Source: Nematostella vectensis
Taxonomy: Eukaryota > Cnidaria > Anthozoa > Actiniaria > Edwardsiidae
Length of the DNA stretch: 64,000 bases
Assembly: GCF_932526225.1 (NCBI RefSeq)
Contig: NC_064045.1
Coordinates: 310,001 to 374,000 of the forward strand
Direction of reading: 5' to 3'
The notes under the pieces are model-generated. The model made no database searches. It saw nothing but the letters and a program-made list of their open reading frames with translations, and had not been told where the DNA came from. This document shows positions 52,729-63,905 of this stretch, piece by piece. A program made the translations under genes and the position numbers. Positions within the stretch are counted from its first letter, which is position 1, and each line of letters opens with the position of its first letter.

Positions 52729-53109
52729 TGGCTCGCTGGGGCTTCTGGGTTTACGCGGGCAAATCAAAGACGCTCACAGTCAGAAAGCGGGAAAAATAAA
52801 CTTTACAATGATACCAAACATGACTATATACGCTTGATTAACACTTCTTGAATCAAAGGCGCTTTTAGTACACGATAGAGCTCGCAAATTTTGATGATAA
52901 TTTCCCCATTTTGGGGTTCTAAAGGCTTTTTCGCTTAGCCTAACTTACAGTCGAGATGAGGAGTTCTAGATTGAAGATTTATCAGGTAAGAATCGGGTCG
53001 TTTTGGATTTTTGAGAATTGCGCTCCTTATTGAGAAATTTTCGAAAATCTGAATGCCCTTCATACATAATCAGCTGCTGTTCACTCTGTATCTTAGTGAT
53101 CCCCGTACA

Positions 53110-55899
53110 ATGCCTCGGAAGCGCAACAATAATTTTCCTATCGGCACGTACGCGAAGAAGAAGAGGGCAGTTCTTGAAGAATTATGCGAGGAAAAAGTCC
53201 ATGCACTTTCGGAAGTCAAGATCCAACAGCAGAAGATCCGCAGACTGAAGGAAAAGGTAATATTTATAGCGAATCAGAGCGACCGCCAGTTGCGTGTTTA
53301 TGCCAAAACTAACTCACTCGTAAATAAATCTGTTAAGAAATTTTAATTTGGTCTTCACTGGTTTCCATTTGTAGCAGACTTTTGATAATTGTATTATTGT
53401 TGCAGTTTTTATTTTTTGGAATCGATTTCTTACACGCATTGTTGTTTTTTAGACAAATGTTTAGATTTTGATGAGATATGAAAATCTTATAAGACCAAGC
53501 CCATCATTATTGTTCGTATGTAATGAGAATCTAAATTTTGATCAGGGTCATTAGTCCTTTGTATTTATTTAATTCCAGGGACATGTTCTGAGACAAACAG
53601 CCGAGAACACAAACACGGGAATTCAAACACCCCCAAGTACTAAGGTAAACATGTTTTTTTGTATATTATTTTTGACCATCAGTGTTAAATAGGAGGATTT
53701 TAGTTCATGAATAAAACAAGCTTACCAAAGCTTTTATTTATTTTTATTTGTCACAAACAAATGTTTTTTTTTTCAGAGGCAACTTCGAGTGTTGACACCA
53801 ACTTCATTGGAAAATCCTATGATAACACCTAGGGAGTCTAGAAGGAGGAGAGTCAATACAATCGAAGCTGCAGCAAAAATCCATGGGGCAACAAAGAGCA
53901 ACATCAAACCAGCATTGGATGGGCTTTTTGACACTCTTCAAGGAAAGTGCAAAACCAGTGAGTTAGGGGACTATGTCCTAAAGGACGAAGAGCTTGCAGG
54001 TTATATAGTTAAACAAATTCAAAAAAAAGAAAAACATACTTTTCATAATTCAGCACGCAATATTTTGAGAAGTATCGCTGCATACTATAGTGCTGGAGTA
54101 ATGGGCAAGAGAAAGTATCAGGCAGTAAGGCTTGCCACCTCAATGACATGTAGTAAAAGGAAAAGGGGTGGGAGAACTAGCATTAAGTATATGGGTAGTC
54201 TAGATATTCCAAAACTACTCACTTACAATACTCTGGTTAAAGAAATTAATGCTATTGATATAGGCAATGTTCAGTCAGTGCAAGTCTTTGCATTAGATAA
54301 TGAAGATAGCACTACTCGTGGATGCTTTCGAGACTTACGAGAATACTTACCAAGATTAGCTAAGCATTATCTATCTGGTACAGATAATCTTAAGTGGTTT
54401 GGAGAAACAGAGGGGACTTTTAAGGTTGACATGGGGGAAATGGCTGCCCATTTGGGAAATTTGAAACTGCATGCTCCTTTTTAGTGAGCTTCCTCAACAC
54501 TGGAAAGAAAGTAGCCTCTAGCAGTGATAACTTTTTAGTTTTTGGGGCTAACTGTGAGGAAACATCTTCCCTTGTTAAAAAATATGTGCTGTCAATATAC
54601 AAGCAAATATCAGATATTGAAGGCACATTGTATGAAATAGATGGCTTTCATGTGTCATTTCAATTTGCTGAGCTCCCAAATGATATGAAAATGCTTGCAA
54701 TGCTTGCTGGAGAGCTCTCAAATGCTGCTACTTACTTTTCATCCTTTGCTAACGTAAGCTCAGCTGATAGTGGCAACCTTCAAGGCAGATTTGGTACTGA
54801 CGAAGAATGTAAATGGAAACCGTGGAGCTACAACCAAAGGAATGAAGTGGCTAGTAAAGTTAAAGCACTCAAAGCTAAGCTCGAAAACCAAACTCTCTGT
54901 CAACAGACAAAAAGGTCTAAAGTTACAGATTTCATTTCCAAACAAAAGAGCCGCCAAGAATTTCAACCCATGCTAGGCAAGTTTATTGACAAAGCACACG
55001 TTGAGCCTCTCCATCTCAAAAACAATGCCTGGCAGTACTTCTTTAGATCTGTCTTAAAAGAAGCATTAGGAAAAACCTGCTTACTACCATCTCATAAAAC
55101 CTTTGAAGAAATACCACCAGACAGTTGTTTTGCTAGAGTTATTAATGCACTTCAACATGAAGTAAAGACCAAACGGCTAGCTAAAAGAGTAAGGCAATGG
55201 TATAATGAAACCCAAGGCAAAAAAGGAGATCTACAATATAGATTTACAGGCAAAGAATCTCGTCTTTTTTGTCATAACTTCATGCGACTGTTGAAGTATC
55301 TAAGCAGTGAGGAAGATACTCCCAAGCAAAAACAAACTGTCTTGGCACTAGTTTATATAGGTATCAGGTTAAGAGACTGCTGCTCTATTTTCAACCGCCT
55401 TGATATCAATGAACAAGATATTGCAAAGCTAGAAGTTGCTGCCATTGAGTATTGCCATGCAAACAAATTGTTTCTTCCCTACACCATCAACCCAACTATA
55501 TGGACTCTAGGTCATGTACTTCCCGTGCATGCTAGAGATGTATTTTCAAAGTACCAGCAGGGACTCCTAACAGTGACAATGGAAGGTAGGGAGGCAAAAC
55601 ATATCGCATTGCAGAGGTTAAGTCACAACACTACATACCAGTCTAGGTGGCAAGAAATCTTTAGGCATGAATTTATTATGCTAGTCTGGCTGCCTGAGCA
55701 AGGCCATCAGCCCTGCTCTTACACAGAAAGCAAAGATGTTTATATCCCAGAAAGAGTCAATGATCCAGCTTATTGCTACTGTGGCCTGCTGAAAGCTTCC
55801 CCAGCAAACACTCATTGCTGTTTCTGTGGGGACAAACTAATGACCCTAATCCATGAGAGTGTAGTAAATAAGAAGTACAGCCCAGGCTTGTCAATGTAA
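53110..55899 (+). CDS. transposase-like gene, three exons, interrupted by a frameshift
   Basis: Exons 53110-53256, 53579-53644 and 53777-55899 are all phase 0. The introns begin GTAATA and GTAAAC and end CCAG and TTTCAG. The start at 53110 has A at -3; an in-frame ATG at 53053 is less favoured. The encoded protein would be about 780 residues. It has a basic start (MPRKR), a likely coiled coil at about residues 20-49, a basic patch near 90, and a central block near 290-400 with GNGCPFG, LVSFLN, FGANCEE and ELPNDMK. A C-terminal part has EGREAKH, a RW..HEF stretch and a Cys cluster (CYCG, then HCCFCG) like a small zinc-binding domain. The frame breaks at the G5 run 54433-54437: six Gs would join both halves. 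The upstream frame stops at 54482, and the downstream frame is closed by TGA at 54427. I recall this motif set from uncharacterised proteins repeated in cnidarian genomes (not verified). A transposase role is inferred from position inside the element. Confidence 0.7.
53257..53578 (+). other. intron 1 of the transposase-like gene
   Basis: Donor AAG|GTAATA, acceptor TTTAATTCCAG. Unspliced, the frame would stop at 53346. Confidence 0.65.
53645..53776 (+). other. intron 2 of the transposase-like gene
   Basis: Donor AAG|GTAAAC, with a long pyrimidine run before TTTCAG. Splicing joins a 22-codon exon to the large last exon in phase 0. Confidence 0.65.
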
Positions 55900-56192
55900 A
55901 TGTAATATACCCCTAGTTACTGTGTGAATTTATTAGATAGGTAAATTGGAATTGCCTTTGGAAAATACCATGCAGTAATTAAAAGCATTCTAGTTATTGC
56001 ACAACTCTGTCATTCCAGTTAACACACAGGGCAAAATTTCAAGATTTTGGTTGAATACAGCATTGATTATTGGGTTCATTATTAAATTCAAGAATGCATT
56101 CAGAAATCCAATATTTTAATCGAATTAAGCTATTAGTAGAGCTATTTGTAAAGATAGGTAGACAATTACGATAATACAATAACAAGTAAGGC

Positions 56193-56198
56193 AATAAA
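56193..56198 (+). terminator. poly(A) signal candidate for the + strand gene
   Basis: AATAAA about 295 bp after the stop codon, followed by a TTTATTGTG/TTTTATTTG-type stretch. Confidence 0.45.
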
Positions 56199-56385
56199 AT
56201 AATTTATTGTGATTTTATTTGTTATCAATTTTGAAATTCTTTATTCCAGTATAGAATTTTAATTATATTCTTAGTTTAAAAAAATAACAGAAGTTATATG
56301 AAACAATTCATTACGTAAATATTTCTCAGAGAAATGATTGGATAAAAAGAAAGTAATAACAATGCTATTTATTGACTTGAATATG

Positions 56386-56391
56386 TTTATT
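56386..56391 (-). terminator. poly(A) signal candidate for the - strand gene
   Basis: AATAAA on the minus strand about 250 bp beyond the stop codon. A second one is at 56368-56373. Confidence 0.4.
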
Positions 56392-56639
56392 GAAAGTGGC
56401 AATCAGCTCTAAATCATATTCCAATCATAAAATGTTTGACAATTTCCAAAGTACAGTAGAAATAGTACTTATTAATATAATGAAATTGTAAAAGTTTGAT
56501 AAGACTGCCTGCTATCACAAATATGTTTAACATTGAAAGATGTTTTTTATCATTATTATTGTAAACTATACACTGTATAATAAATTCATTTTTTCAATCA
56601 ATCAACATGTAAATATTTTTGTGTATTTTTGTAAGTTAT

Positions 56640-57350
56640 TTAGCCATGGAAAGCATATCCTAGCTCATTCCAAAACCCAAAATGGCATGCAATTATTATA
56701 TATAAACGTCTGGGGTCATAGCTTATGACAACAGGCTTTTCATTTGTAACTAATAGCTCTGCTTTACAGCCATCTTGCTTCCCTTTAAAAATTTTCTGGA
56801 GAAAATCCCTGACTTCCCTTGTTTCAATGCCTGCTAGTTTAGCAAAGTCACGTACAAGCCTTGTTTTGTGGTTGAATGTGATTTTAAGGTTCTTTGATTC
56901 AACCAAAACGCCAAAACTAGTTGGTGTTTTTGATACAGCCATCAGGATTGTATCAAATATGGCCCTTGGTAGATCCCGTTTTAACTCAATTCGATACGGG
57001 TCTCTAGCCTTTCGTGAAGGTAAAAGCCGCCTATGGACACTTTTCAGCCATATAACAACTTCTGTGGCGATGATTGGGCCAACCTTTATGCTCATATTTA
57101 GAGCCCTTTCGCTTTCAGTGTAAAACCCTTCCTTGTTCCTTTTAAACACTTCTTCCAATGCGTTCTTAGCTTCCTCTTCGAAGGCCAAAACGGATCGAAT
57201 ATCACCTCGAAGTGGCCTAAAACATCGCACGGCATTTTTTACTGCCTCCTCAAGACTTGGTACTTCCTCTTCACTACTAATTTCACCATCTTCAGCACAA
57301 ACCTCTTCCAAAACTTGATCCAATGATATACTATCTGTTCTCGTCGCCAT
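56640..57350 (-). CDS. transposon-encoded protein of unknown function (236 aa)
   Basis: A single uninterrupted frame on the minus strand that begins 71 bp inside the right terminal repeat and runs toward the other gene. The first 30 residues are acidic (EEVCAEDGEISSEEE). The rest is basic and looks helical in the middle, with an FKRNKEGFYTESERALNMS region, a WLKSVHRRLLPSRK stretch and an Arg/Lys-rich C-terminal half. I see no known catalytic motif, signal peptide or membrane segment. The start codon follows CAAAATGG, a good context. Its intactness, next to the broken partner gene, argues that the element is young. It may be an accessory DNA-binding or regulatory protein of the transposon, or a captured host fragment; neither can be decided here. 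Confidence 0.6.
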   Translation of the reverse strand: MATRTDSISLDQVLEEVCAEDGEISSEEEVPSLEEAVKNAVRCFRPLRGDIRSVLAFEEEAKNALEEVFKRNKEGFYTESERALNMSIKVGPIIATEVVIWLKSVHRRLLPSRKARDPYRIELKRDLPRAIFDTILMAVSKTPTSFGVLVESKNLKITFNHKTRLVRDFAKLAGIETREVRDFLQKIFKGKQDGCKAELLVTNEKPVVISYDPRRLYIIIACHFGFWNELGYAFHG

Positions 57351-57420
57351 TTTGTTTTTGAAGATACCCGCTGACCATGTATGCGTTGACCGCGGTAGCT
57401 AAATGTCCGCTTGGCCGAGC

Positions 57421-57436
57421 CAGCTGACCCGGCGTG
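57421..57436 (-). repeat. right terminal inverted repeat of the transposon
   Basis: CAGCTGACCCGGCGTG, followed by the CAA duplication and then satellite sequence. Confidence 0.85.
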
Positions 57437-57439
57437 CAA

Positions 57440-57583
57440 TCACATAACTACCCTTTACCCATGTATGACCAAGCGCTTACCAACTTGCACCCCTGTGACC
57501 CTGCCGTTTATATCCTGTACCCCTGTGTACCCACCCCCTAATGCCACCGTCCTTACCTTAACATCCCTGAAAAAGTCCCTAGT
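57440..57583 (+). repeat. left arm of a module, resumed after the transposon
   Basis: The conserved arm that precedes a tRNA pair, continuous with the sequence before 52614 once the transposon and one CAA are removed. Confidence 0.85.
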
Positions 57584-57818
57584 TGATCTTACCTGGATTC
57601 GAACACTGGCCCGTTTGCTTGAGAAACGAAGCCCGTACCACTGAGCCACAGCGCCACTCTTGAGATATCAAGGAAAAACTACTCTATACCTTATAAGGCT
57701 GGGTAAACAAGGCTATAGGGTAGTTACTTCTAGTTTTCAAGAGAGTGGCGCGATAGCTCAGTGGTACGGGCTTCGCTTCTCAAACAAGAGGGCCGGGGTC
57801 CGAATCCAGGTCAGATCA
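57584..57818. pseudogene. divergent tRNA-derived pair 27
   Basis: Left member 57584-57655 (-) with several private changes (GAACACTGG, GAGAAACGAAG). Right member 57747-57818 (+) with GGTCCGAATCC at box B and a T6 run after it. G-rich arm to about 58120. Confidence 0.7.
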
Positions 57819-58149
57819 ACTAGGGATTTTTTCAGGGGTGTAAAGATAAGGACGTTAAGTTGACGTTTAGATAAGTGAGTTTGTGGGTGAGTTGACAGGT
57901 GTATAGGGTAACAAGAGTTGGTCAAAGGGGTACAGGATTTCAAGGGTTGATAATAAGGGTCGATGATATCAAGAACTAGGTCATAGGGGTGCAAGTTATG
58001 AATGAGTGAGTACACACGGGGTACAGGGTATCAATGGCTTGGTCTTGGAGGTGCAGGGTTTTAGGGTATGGTTCAAACAGGTACAAGGATTCAAGAGTTA
58101 GGTAAAATGGGTACATTATAAGAATTAATAATAATAATTAATAATAATA

Positions 58150-58972
58150 ATTACCCTATATCCCTGAGTATCCATCCCTAATTAAGCTACACCCCTACGA
58201 CCTAGCACCAACTACGCTATACTGCTGAAAACCTACCACTAACTAAGCCTCACCCCTACTACCTAGCAATAACTACACTTTACCCCTGAGTACCCAACCC
58301 TTGCAAAGCTACACCCCTGTGAAGTAGCACTAACTTACCCTATATCCCTGAATTCCCAACCCTAACTAAACTACACCCCCATAACCGAGCACTTACCTAT
58401 CCTATAACCCTGAGTACCCACCCGTAACTAAACTACACCCCTATGTCCTAGCACTAACTAGCCTATACCCCTGGGTACCCACACCTAGCTAAGCTATACC
58501 CCTACGACCTAGCACTAACTAGCCTATACCCCTGAATACCCACCCCTAACTAAGCTACACCCTTATGAATTGGCTGTAACTACAATATACCCCTGAGTAC
58601 CCACCACTAACTAAGCTAAACCCCTACGACCTAGCACTGACTACCCTATACCCATGAGTACCCACCGCTAATTAAGCTACACCTCTATGACTTAGCACTT
58701 ACTACCCTATACCCATGAGTACCAACCCCTAACTAAGCTACACCCCTATGAACTAGCACTTACTACCCTATACCCCTGCCTACCCATCCCTAACTGACCT
58801 ACACCCCTATAACCGAGCACTTACCTACCCTATAACCCTGAGTACCCGCCCCTAACTAAACTACACCCCTCTGCCCTAGCACTAACTAGCCTATACCCCT
58901 GGGTACCCACACCTAGCTAAGATACACCCCTGTGAGCTACACCCTTGGACGTAGCACTAACTTACCCTATAC
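58150..58972 (+). repeat. 61-bp minisatellite tract, about 13 units
   Basis: Begins like 49967-51296, then joins abruptly near 58925 to the aberrant unit that precedes truncated pairs. It is a new junction between two module types. Confidence 0.85.
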
Positions 58973-59185
58973 CACGCCCGTTTGATTGAGAAGCGAAGCC
59001 CGTACCACTGAGCCATAGCGCCACTCTCGAGATATCAAGGAAAAACTACTCTATACCTTATAAGGCTGGGTAAACAAGGCTATACGGTAGTTACTTCTAG
59101 TTTTCAAGAGAGTGGCGCGATAGCTCAGTGATACGGGCTTCGCTTCTCAAACAAGAGGGCCGGGGTTTGAATCCAGGTCAAATCA
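58973..59185. pseudogene. divergent tRNA-derived pair 28, left member truncated
   Basis: Left remnant 58973-59022 (-) as in pair 4, but the right member 59114-59185 (+) is of the pair-19 subtype (GATACGGG, GGTTTGAATCC). The module is therefore a chimera. G-rich arm to about 59478, of the pair-1 subtype at its end. Confidence 0.7.
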
Positions 59186-59478
59186 ACTTGGGATTTTTTC
59201 ATGGGTGTAAAGATAAGGACGTTAAGTTGACGTTTAGATAAGTGATTTTGTGGGTGAGTTGATAGGTGTATAGGGTAACAAGAGTTGGTCAAAGGGGTAC
59301 AGGGTTTCAAGGGTTGGTAATAAGGGTCAATGATATCAAAAACTAGGTAATAGGGGTGCAAGTTATGAATGAGTGAGTACACAGGGGTACAGGGTATCAA
59401 TGGCTTGGTATTGGAGGTGTAGGGTTTTAGGGGATGGTTCAAACAGTTACAGGGATTCAAGAGCTAGGTTATATGGGT

Positions 59479-61085
59479 ATATATAATAATTAATAATAAT
59501 AATTAATAGTAATTAATAATAATTATTATTAATAATAATTATTAATAATAATTATTATTAATAATAATTATTAATAATAATTATTATTTATTATTAATTA
59601 TTATTTATTCATAATTATTATCGATAATTATTATTAATATATATTATTATTATTAATGTAAAATATAATTATATATAATATATATAATATAATATATATA
59701 ATTATTATTCATATATATTGATTTTTTTTATTATTATTAATTACTATTATTAATTACTCTTAATTATTATTAATTACTTTTATGAATTACTTTCATTAAT
59801 TATTATTAATTACAATTATTCATTATTATTAATAATTACAAATAATAATTAATAATAGTAATTATTAATAATAATTAATAAAAATAATTTATAATAATAA
59901 TTTATAATAATTTATAATAATAATTAATAATAGTAATTAATAATAATTAATAATAGTAATTGATATTAATTACAAAAAGTAATTCATAATACTAATAAAT
60001 AATAATAAATAATAATTAATAGTAATTAATAATAATTAATAATAATTAATAATAATTAATAATATTTAATAATAATTAATAGTAATTAATAATATTTCTA
60101 TAATTAATAATAATTAATAAAAATTAAGAATAATCAATAATAATCATTAGAAATTAATAATAATAATTAATAATATTTATTAATTATAATAACTAATAAT
60201 AATAATTAATAATAATCAATAATAATAATAATAACTAATAATAATCAATAATATTAATCAAAAATATTAATCAATAATTTAAATTAATAATAATAATTAA
60301 TTATAATTGATAATAATCTTTAATAATAATTAATAATTAATAATAATTAATAACAATTAATAATAAATAATAAATAATAATTAATAATTAATAATAATAA
60401 ATAATTATTAATTAATAATTAATGACAATTAATATTTATATTTATAATAACAATTAATAATAATAATTAATAATTAATAATAATTAAGAGTAATAATAAT
60501 TAATAATAATAAATAAATTATAAAAATTAATATTAATTAATAGTAGTTATTGATAATAATTAATAATAATAAATAATTAATAATAATAAATATTAAGAAT
60601 TAATTAATAAAAATTAATAATAATTAATAAATAATAATAATCAATAATAATTATAATTAATAATAATCAATAATAGGTAATAATTCATAATTAATAATAA
60701 ATAATAAATAATAATAAATAATAATTAAAGATAATAAATAATAATTAATAATAAATAAAAAAATTAAATAATAAAAATTAATAATTAATAATAATAATAA
60801 TTAATAATAAATAATATTTAATAAATAATTGATAATAGTAATAAATAATTGTAATTAATAATTAATAATAATTAATAATTAATAATATTTATTATTTATA
60901 ATAAATAAAAATTAATAATTAATAATAATAACTAATAATAATAATTAATAATAATAATTAATTAATAATAATAATAATTAATAATAATGTTTAATATAAT
61001 AATAATAATTAATGATAATGATTAATAGTAATTAATAATAATAACTAATAATATTAATTAATAATAATAATTAATAACAATAATT
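59479..61085. repeat. long AT-only spacer, copy 7
   Basis: About 1.6 kb. The TTATTA/AATAAT alternation at its start is expanded (59515-59590) relative to all other copies. Confidence 0.85.
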
Positions 61086-62352
61086 ACCCTATATCCCTGA
61101 GTATCCACCCCTAATTGAGCTACGCCCCTACGACCTAGCAATAACTACACTTTACTCCTGTGTACCCAACCCTTGCTAAGCTACACCCCTGTGACGTAGC
61201 ACTAACTACCCTATACCCCTAAATACCCAACCCTAACTCAATTACACTCCTATAACCGAGCAATTACCTACCTTATAACCCTGAGTACCCACCCCCAACT
61301 AAACTACACCCCTGTCCTAGAACTAACTAGCCTATACCCCTGAGTACCCACAACTAGCTAAGCTACACCCCTACGACCTAGCACTAACTAGCCTATACCC
61401 CTGAATACCCAACCCTAACTAAGCTACACCCTTATGACTTGGCTGTAACTACCCTATACCCCTAAGTACCCGTCCCAAACTAAGCTAAACCCCTATGACC
61501 TAGCACTAACTACACTATACCCATGAGTACCCACCGCTAACTAAGCTACACCCCTATGACTTAGCACTTACTACCCTATACCCCTGAGTACAAACCCCTA
61601 ACTAAGGAACAACACTATGACCTAGCACTTACTACCCTATACCCCTGCCTACCCATCCCTAACTGACCTACACCCCTATGACACCTAATCACATAACTAC
61701 CCTTCACCCATGTATGACCAAGCGCTTACCAACTTGCACTCCTTTGACCCTGCCGTTTATATCCTGTACCCCTGTGCACCCACCCCCTTAATAATAAATA
61801 ATTAATAATTAATAAAAAATAATTAATAAATGATAATTAATAATTAATAATAATAACTAATAATAATAATTAATAATGATAATAATAATTAAGAATAATA
61901 ATTAATAATAATGGTTAATAGTAATTAATAATAATAACTAATAATAATTAATAATAATAATTAATAATAAATAATTAATAATACTAAAAATAATAATAAT
62001 AGCTACCCTATATCCCTGAGTATTAACCCCTAACTAAGCTACACCCCTAAGACCTAGCACTAACTACGCTATACTCCTGAATAGCTACCCCTAACTAAGC
62101 CTCACCCCTACGACCTAGCAATAACTACACTTTACCCCTGAGTACCCAACCCTTGCTAAGCTACACCCCTGTGACGTAGCACTAACTACACTATACGCCT
62201 GAATACCCAACCCTAACTAAACTACACCCCTATAACCGGGCACTTACCTACCCTATAACCCTGAGTACCCACCCGTAACTAAACTACACCCCTATGTCGT
62301 TGCACTAACTAACCTATACCCCTGGGTACCCACACCTAGCTTAGCTACACCC
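61086..62352 (+). repeat. 61-bp minisatellite tract with short AT spacer (61790-62001), cut by the inverted block
   Basis: Copy of 11780-13045. Breaks off at AGCTTAGCTACACCC where the inverted block begins. Confidence 0.85.
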
Positions 62353-63905
62353 AGGGGTACATTATATAAACGGCAGGGTCAAAGGGGTGCAAGTTGGTAA
62401 ACGCTTGGTCATACATGGGTAAAGGGTAGTTATGTGATTAGGTGTCATAGGGGTGTAGGTCAGTTAGGGATGGGTAGGCAGGGGTATAGGGTAGTTAGTG
62501 CTAGGTCGTAGGGGTGTAGCTAAGCTAAGTGTGGGTACCCAGGGGTATAGGCTAGTTAGTGCTAGGACATAGGGGTGTAGTTTAGTTACGGGTGGGTACT
62601 CAGGGTTATAGGGTAGGTAAGTGCACGGTTATAGGGGTGTAGTTTAGTTAGGGTTGGGTATTCAGGGGTATAGGGTAGTTAGTGCTACGTCACAGGGGAG
62701 TAGCTTAGCAAGGGTTGTGAACTCAGGGGTAAAGTGTAGTTATTGCTAGGTCGTACGGGTTAAGCTTAGCTAGGGGTATGTATTCAGGAGTATAGCGTAG
62801 TTAGTGCTAGGTCGTAGGGGTGTAGCTTAATTATGGGTGGATACTCAGGGATATAGGGTAGCTATTATTGTTAATTATTATTTTTAATTATAATTGTAAG
62901 TATTATAATGTACTCATATTACCTAGCCCTTGAATCACTGTACCTGTTTGGAGTATCTTAAGCAAACGGCCCAGGGTTTGAATCCAGGTAAGATCAACTA
63001 GGGACTTTTTCAGGGGTGTTAAGGTAAGGACGGTGGCATTAGGGGGTGGGTGCGGAGGGGTACAGGATATAAATGGCATGGTCACTGGGGTGCAAGTTTG
63101 TAAGCGCTTGGTCATACATGGGAAAAGGGTAGTTATGTGATTAGGTGTCATAGGGTGTAGGTCAGTTAGGGATGGGTATGCAGGGGTATAGGGTAGTAAG
63201 TGTTAGGTTATAGGGGTGTAGCTTTGTTAGGGGTTGGTACTGAGGGGTTTAGGGTAGTAAGTGCTAAGTCAAAGGGAAGTAGCTTAGTTAGCGGTGGGTA
63301 CTCATGTTTATAGGGTAGTTAGTGCTAGGTCGTACTGGTTTAGCTTAGTTTGGGGTGGGTACTCAGGGGTATAGGGTAGTTAGTGCTAAGTCGTAGGGGT
63401 GTAGCTCAGCTAGGTGTGCGTACCCAGGGGTATAGGCTAGTTAGTGCTAGGACATAGGGGTGTAGTTTAGTTAGGGGTGGGTTCTCAGACTTATAGGATA
63501 GGTAAGTGTTCGGTTATAGGGGTGTAGTTTAGTTAGGGTTGGGTATTCAAGGGTATAGGGTAGTTAGTGCTACGTCACAGGGGTGTAGCTTAGCAAGGGT
63601 TGGGTACTCAGGTGTAAAGTGTAGTTACTGCTAGGTTGTAGGGGTAAAGCTGTTAGGGGTAGGTATTCAGGAGTATAGCGTAGTTAGTGCTAGGTCGTAG
63701 GGGTGTACCTTAATTAGGGGTGGATACTCAGGGATATAGGGTAGCTATTATTATTAATTATTATTATTAATTATAATTATCATTATTATTTTAAATAATT
63801 ATTTATTATTAATTATTATTATAAATTATTATAATTAGTTATTATTATTAATTACTATTAATCATTATTATTAATTATTATTATTAATTATTATTAATTA
63901 TTAAA
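62353..63905 (-). repeat. inverted satellite block with its two halves permuted
   Basis: The + strand turns G-rich. 62353-62955 is the reverse complement of a segment like 38-632 (or 38364-38965). 62956-63905 is the reverse complement of a segment like about 700-1655. Read in the usual orientation the order is therefore (700-1655) joined to (38-632), the opposite of the order in the array. The internal junction near 62955 fuses a tRNA-like left member to the end of a G-rich arm with 2 bp of shared sequence (GA). The block replaces about 150 bp of a unit (the equivalent of 13043-13192). Confidence 0.75.
62957..62996 (+). pseudogene. partial tRNA-derived sequence in the inverted block
   Basis: Only the 3' half (anticodon stem side and T-arm with GGTTTGAATCC) remains. 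A T5 run at 63006-63010 follows. Box A and the divergent partner are missing. Confidence 0.65.

Larger units (their letters stand above)
55900..56639. other. AT-rich region between the two convergent transposon genes
   Basis: Holds the 3' ends of both genes. AATAAA at 56193-56198 with a T/GT-rich stretch after it fits the + gene. TTTATT at 56386-56391 (AATAAA on the minus strand) fits the - gene. No further open frame is convincing. Confidence 0.55.
52614..57439. mobile_element. 4.8-kb DNA transposon with terminal inverted repeats and 3-bp target duplication
   Basis: The element proper is 52617-57436 (4820 bp). Its ends are inverted repeats of 16 bp with one mismatch (CACGCCGGGTCAGTTG at the left; the right end complement has CAGCTG). 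It is flanked by CAA on both sides (52614-52616 and 57437-57439). The intact target (ACTCAATCACATAA) is present in a sister module near 49250, which confirms a clean insertion. It carries two convergent genes with introns or poly(A) signals and has far more balanced base composition than the array. CAC-beginning ends with a 3-bp duplication would fit the CACTA/EnSpm group or other 3-bp-TSD groups. The protein does not let me decide, so the superfamily is left open. Confidence 0.85.

Noticed and set aside
53018-53248. Alternative-frame open reading frame over exon 1
   Set aside because: It overlaps the first exon of the transposase-like gene in another frame, with no supporting features.
56725-57123. 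+ strand open frame of 132 codons opposite the 236-codon gene
   Set aside because: A shadow of the minus-strand gene. The minus-strand frame is longer, has a good start context and spans the whole region to the transposon end.
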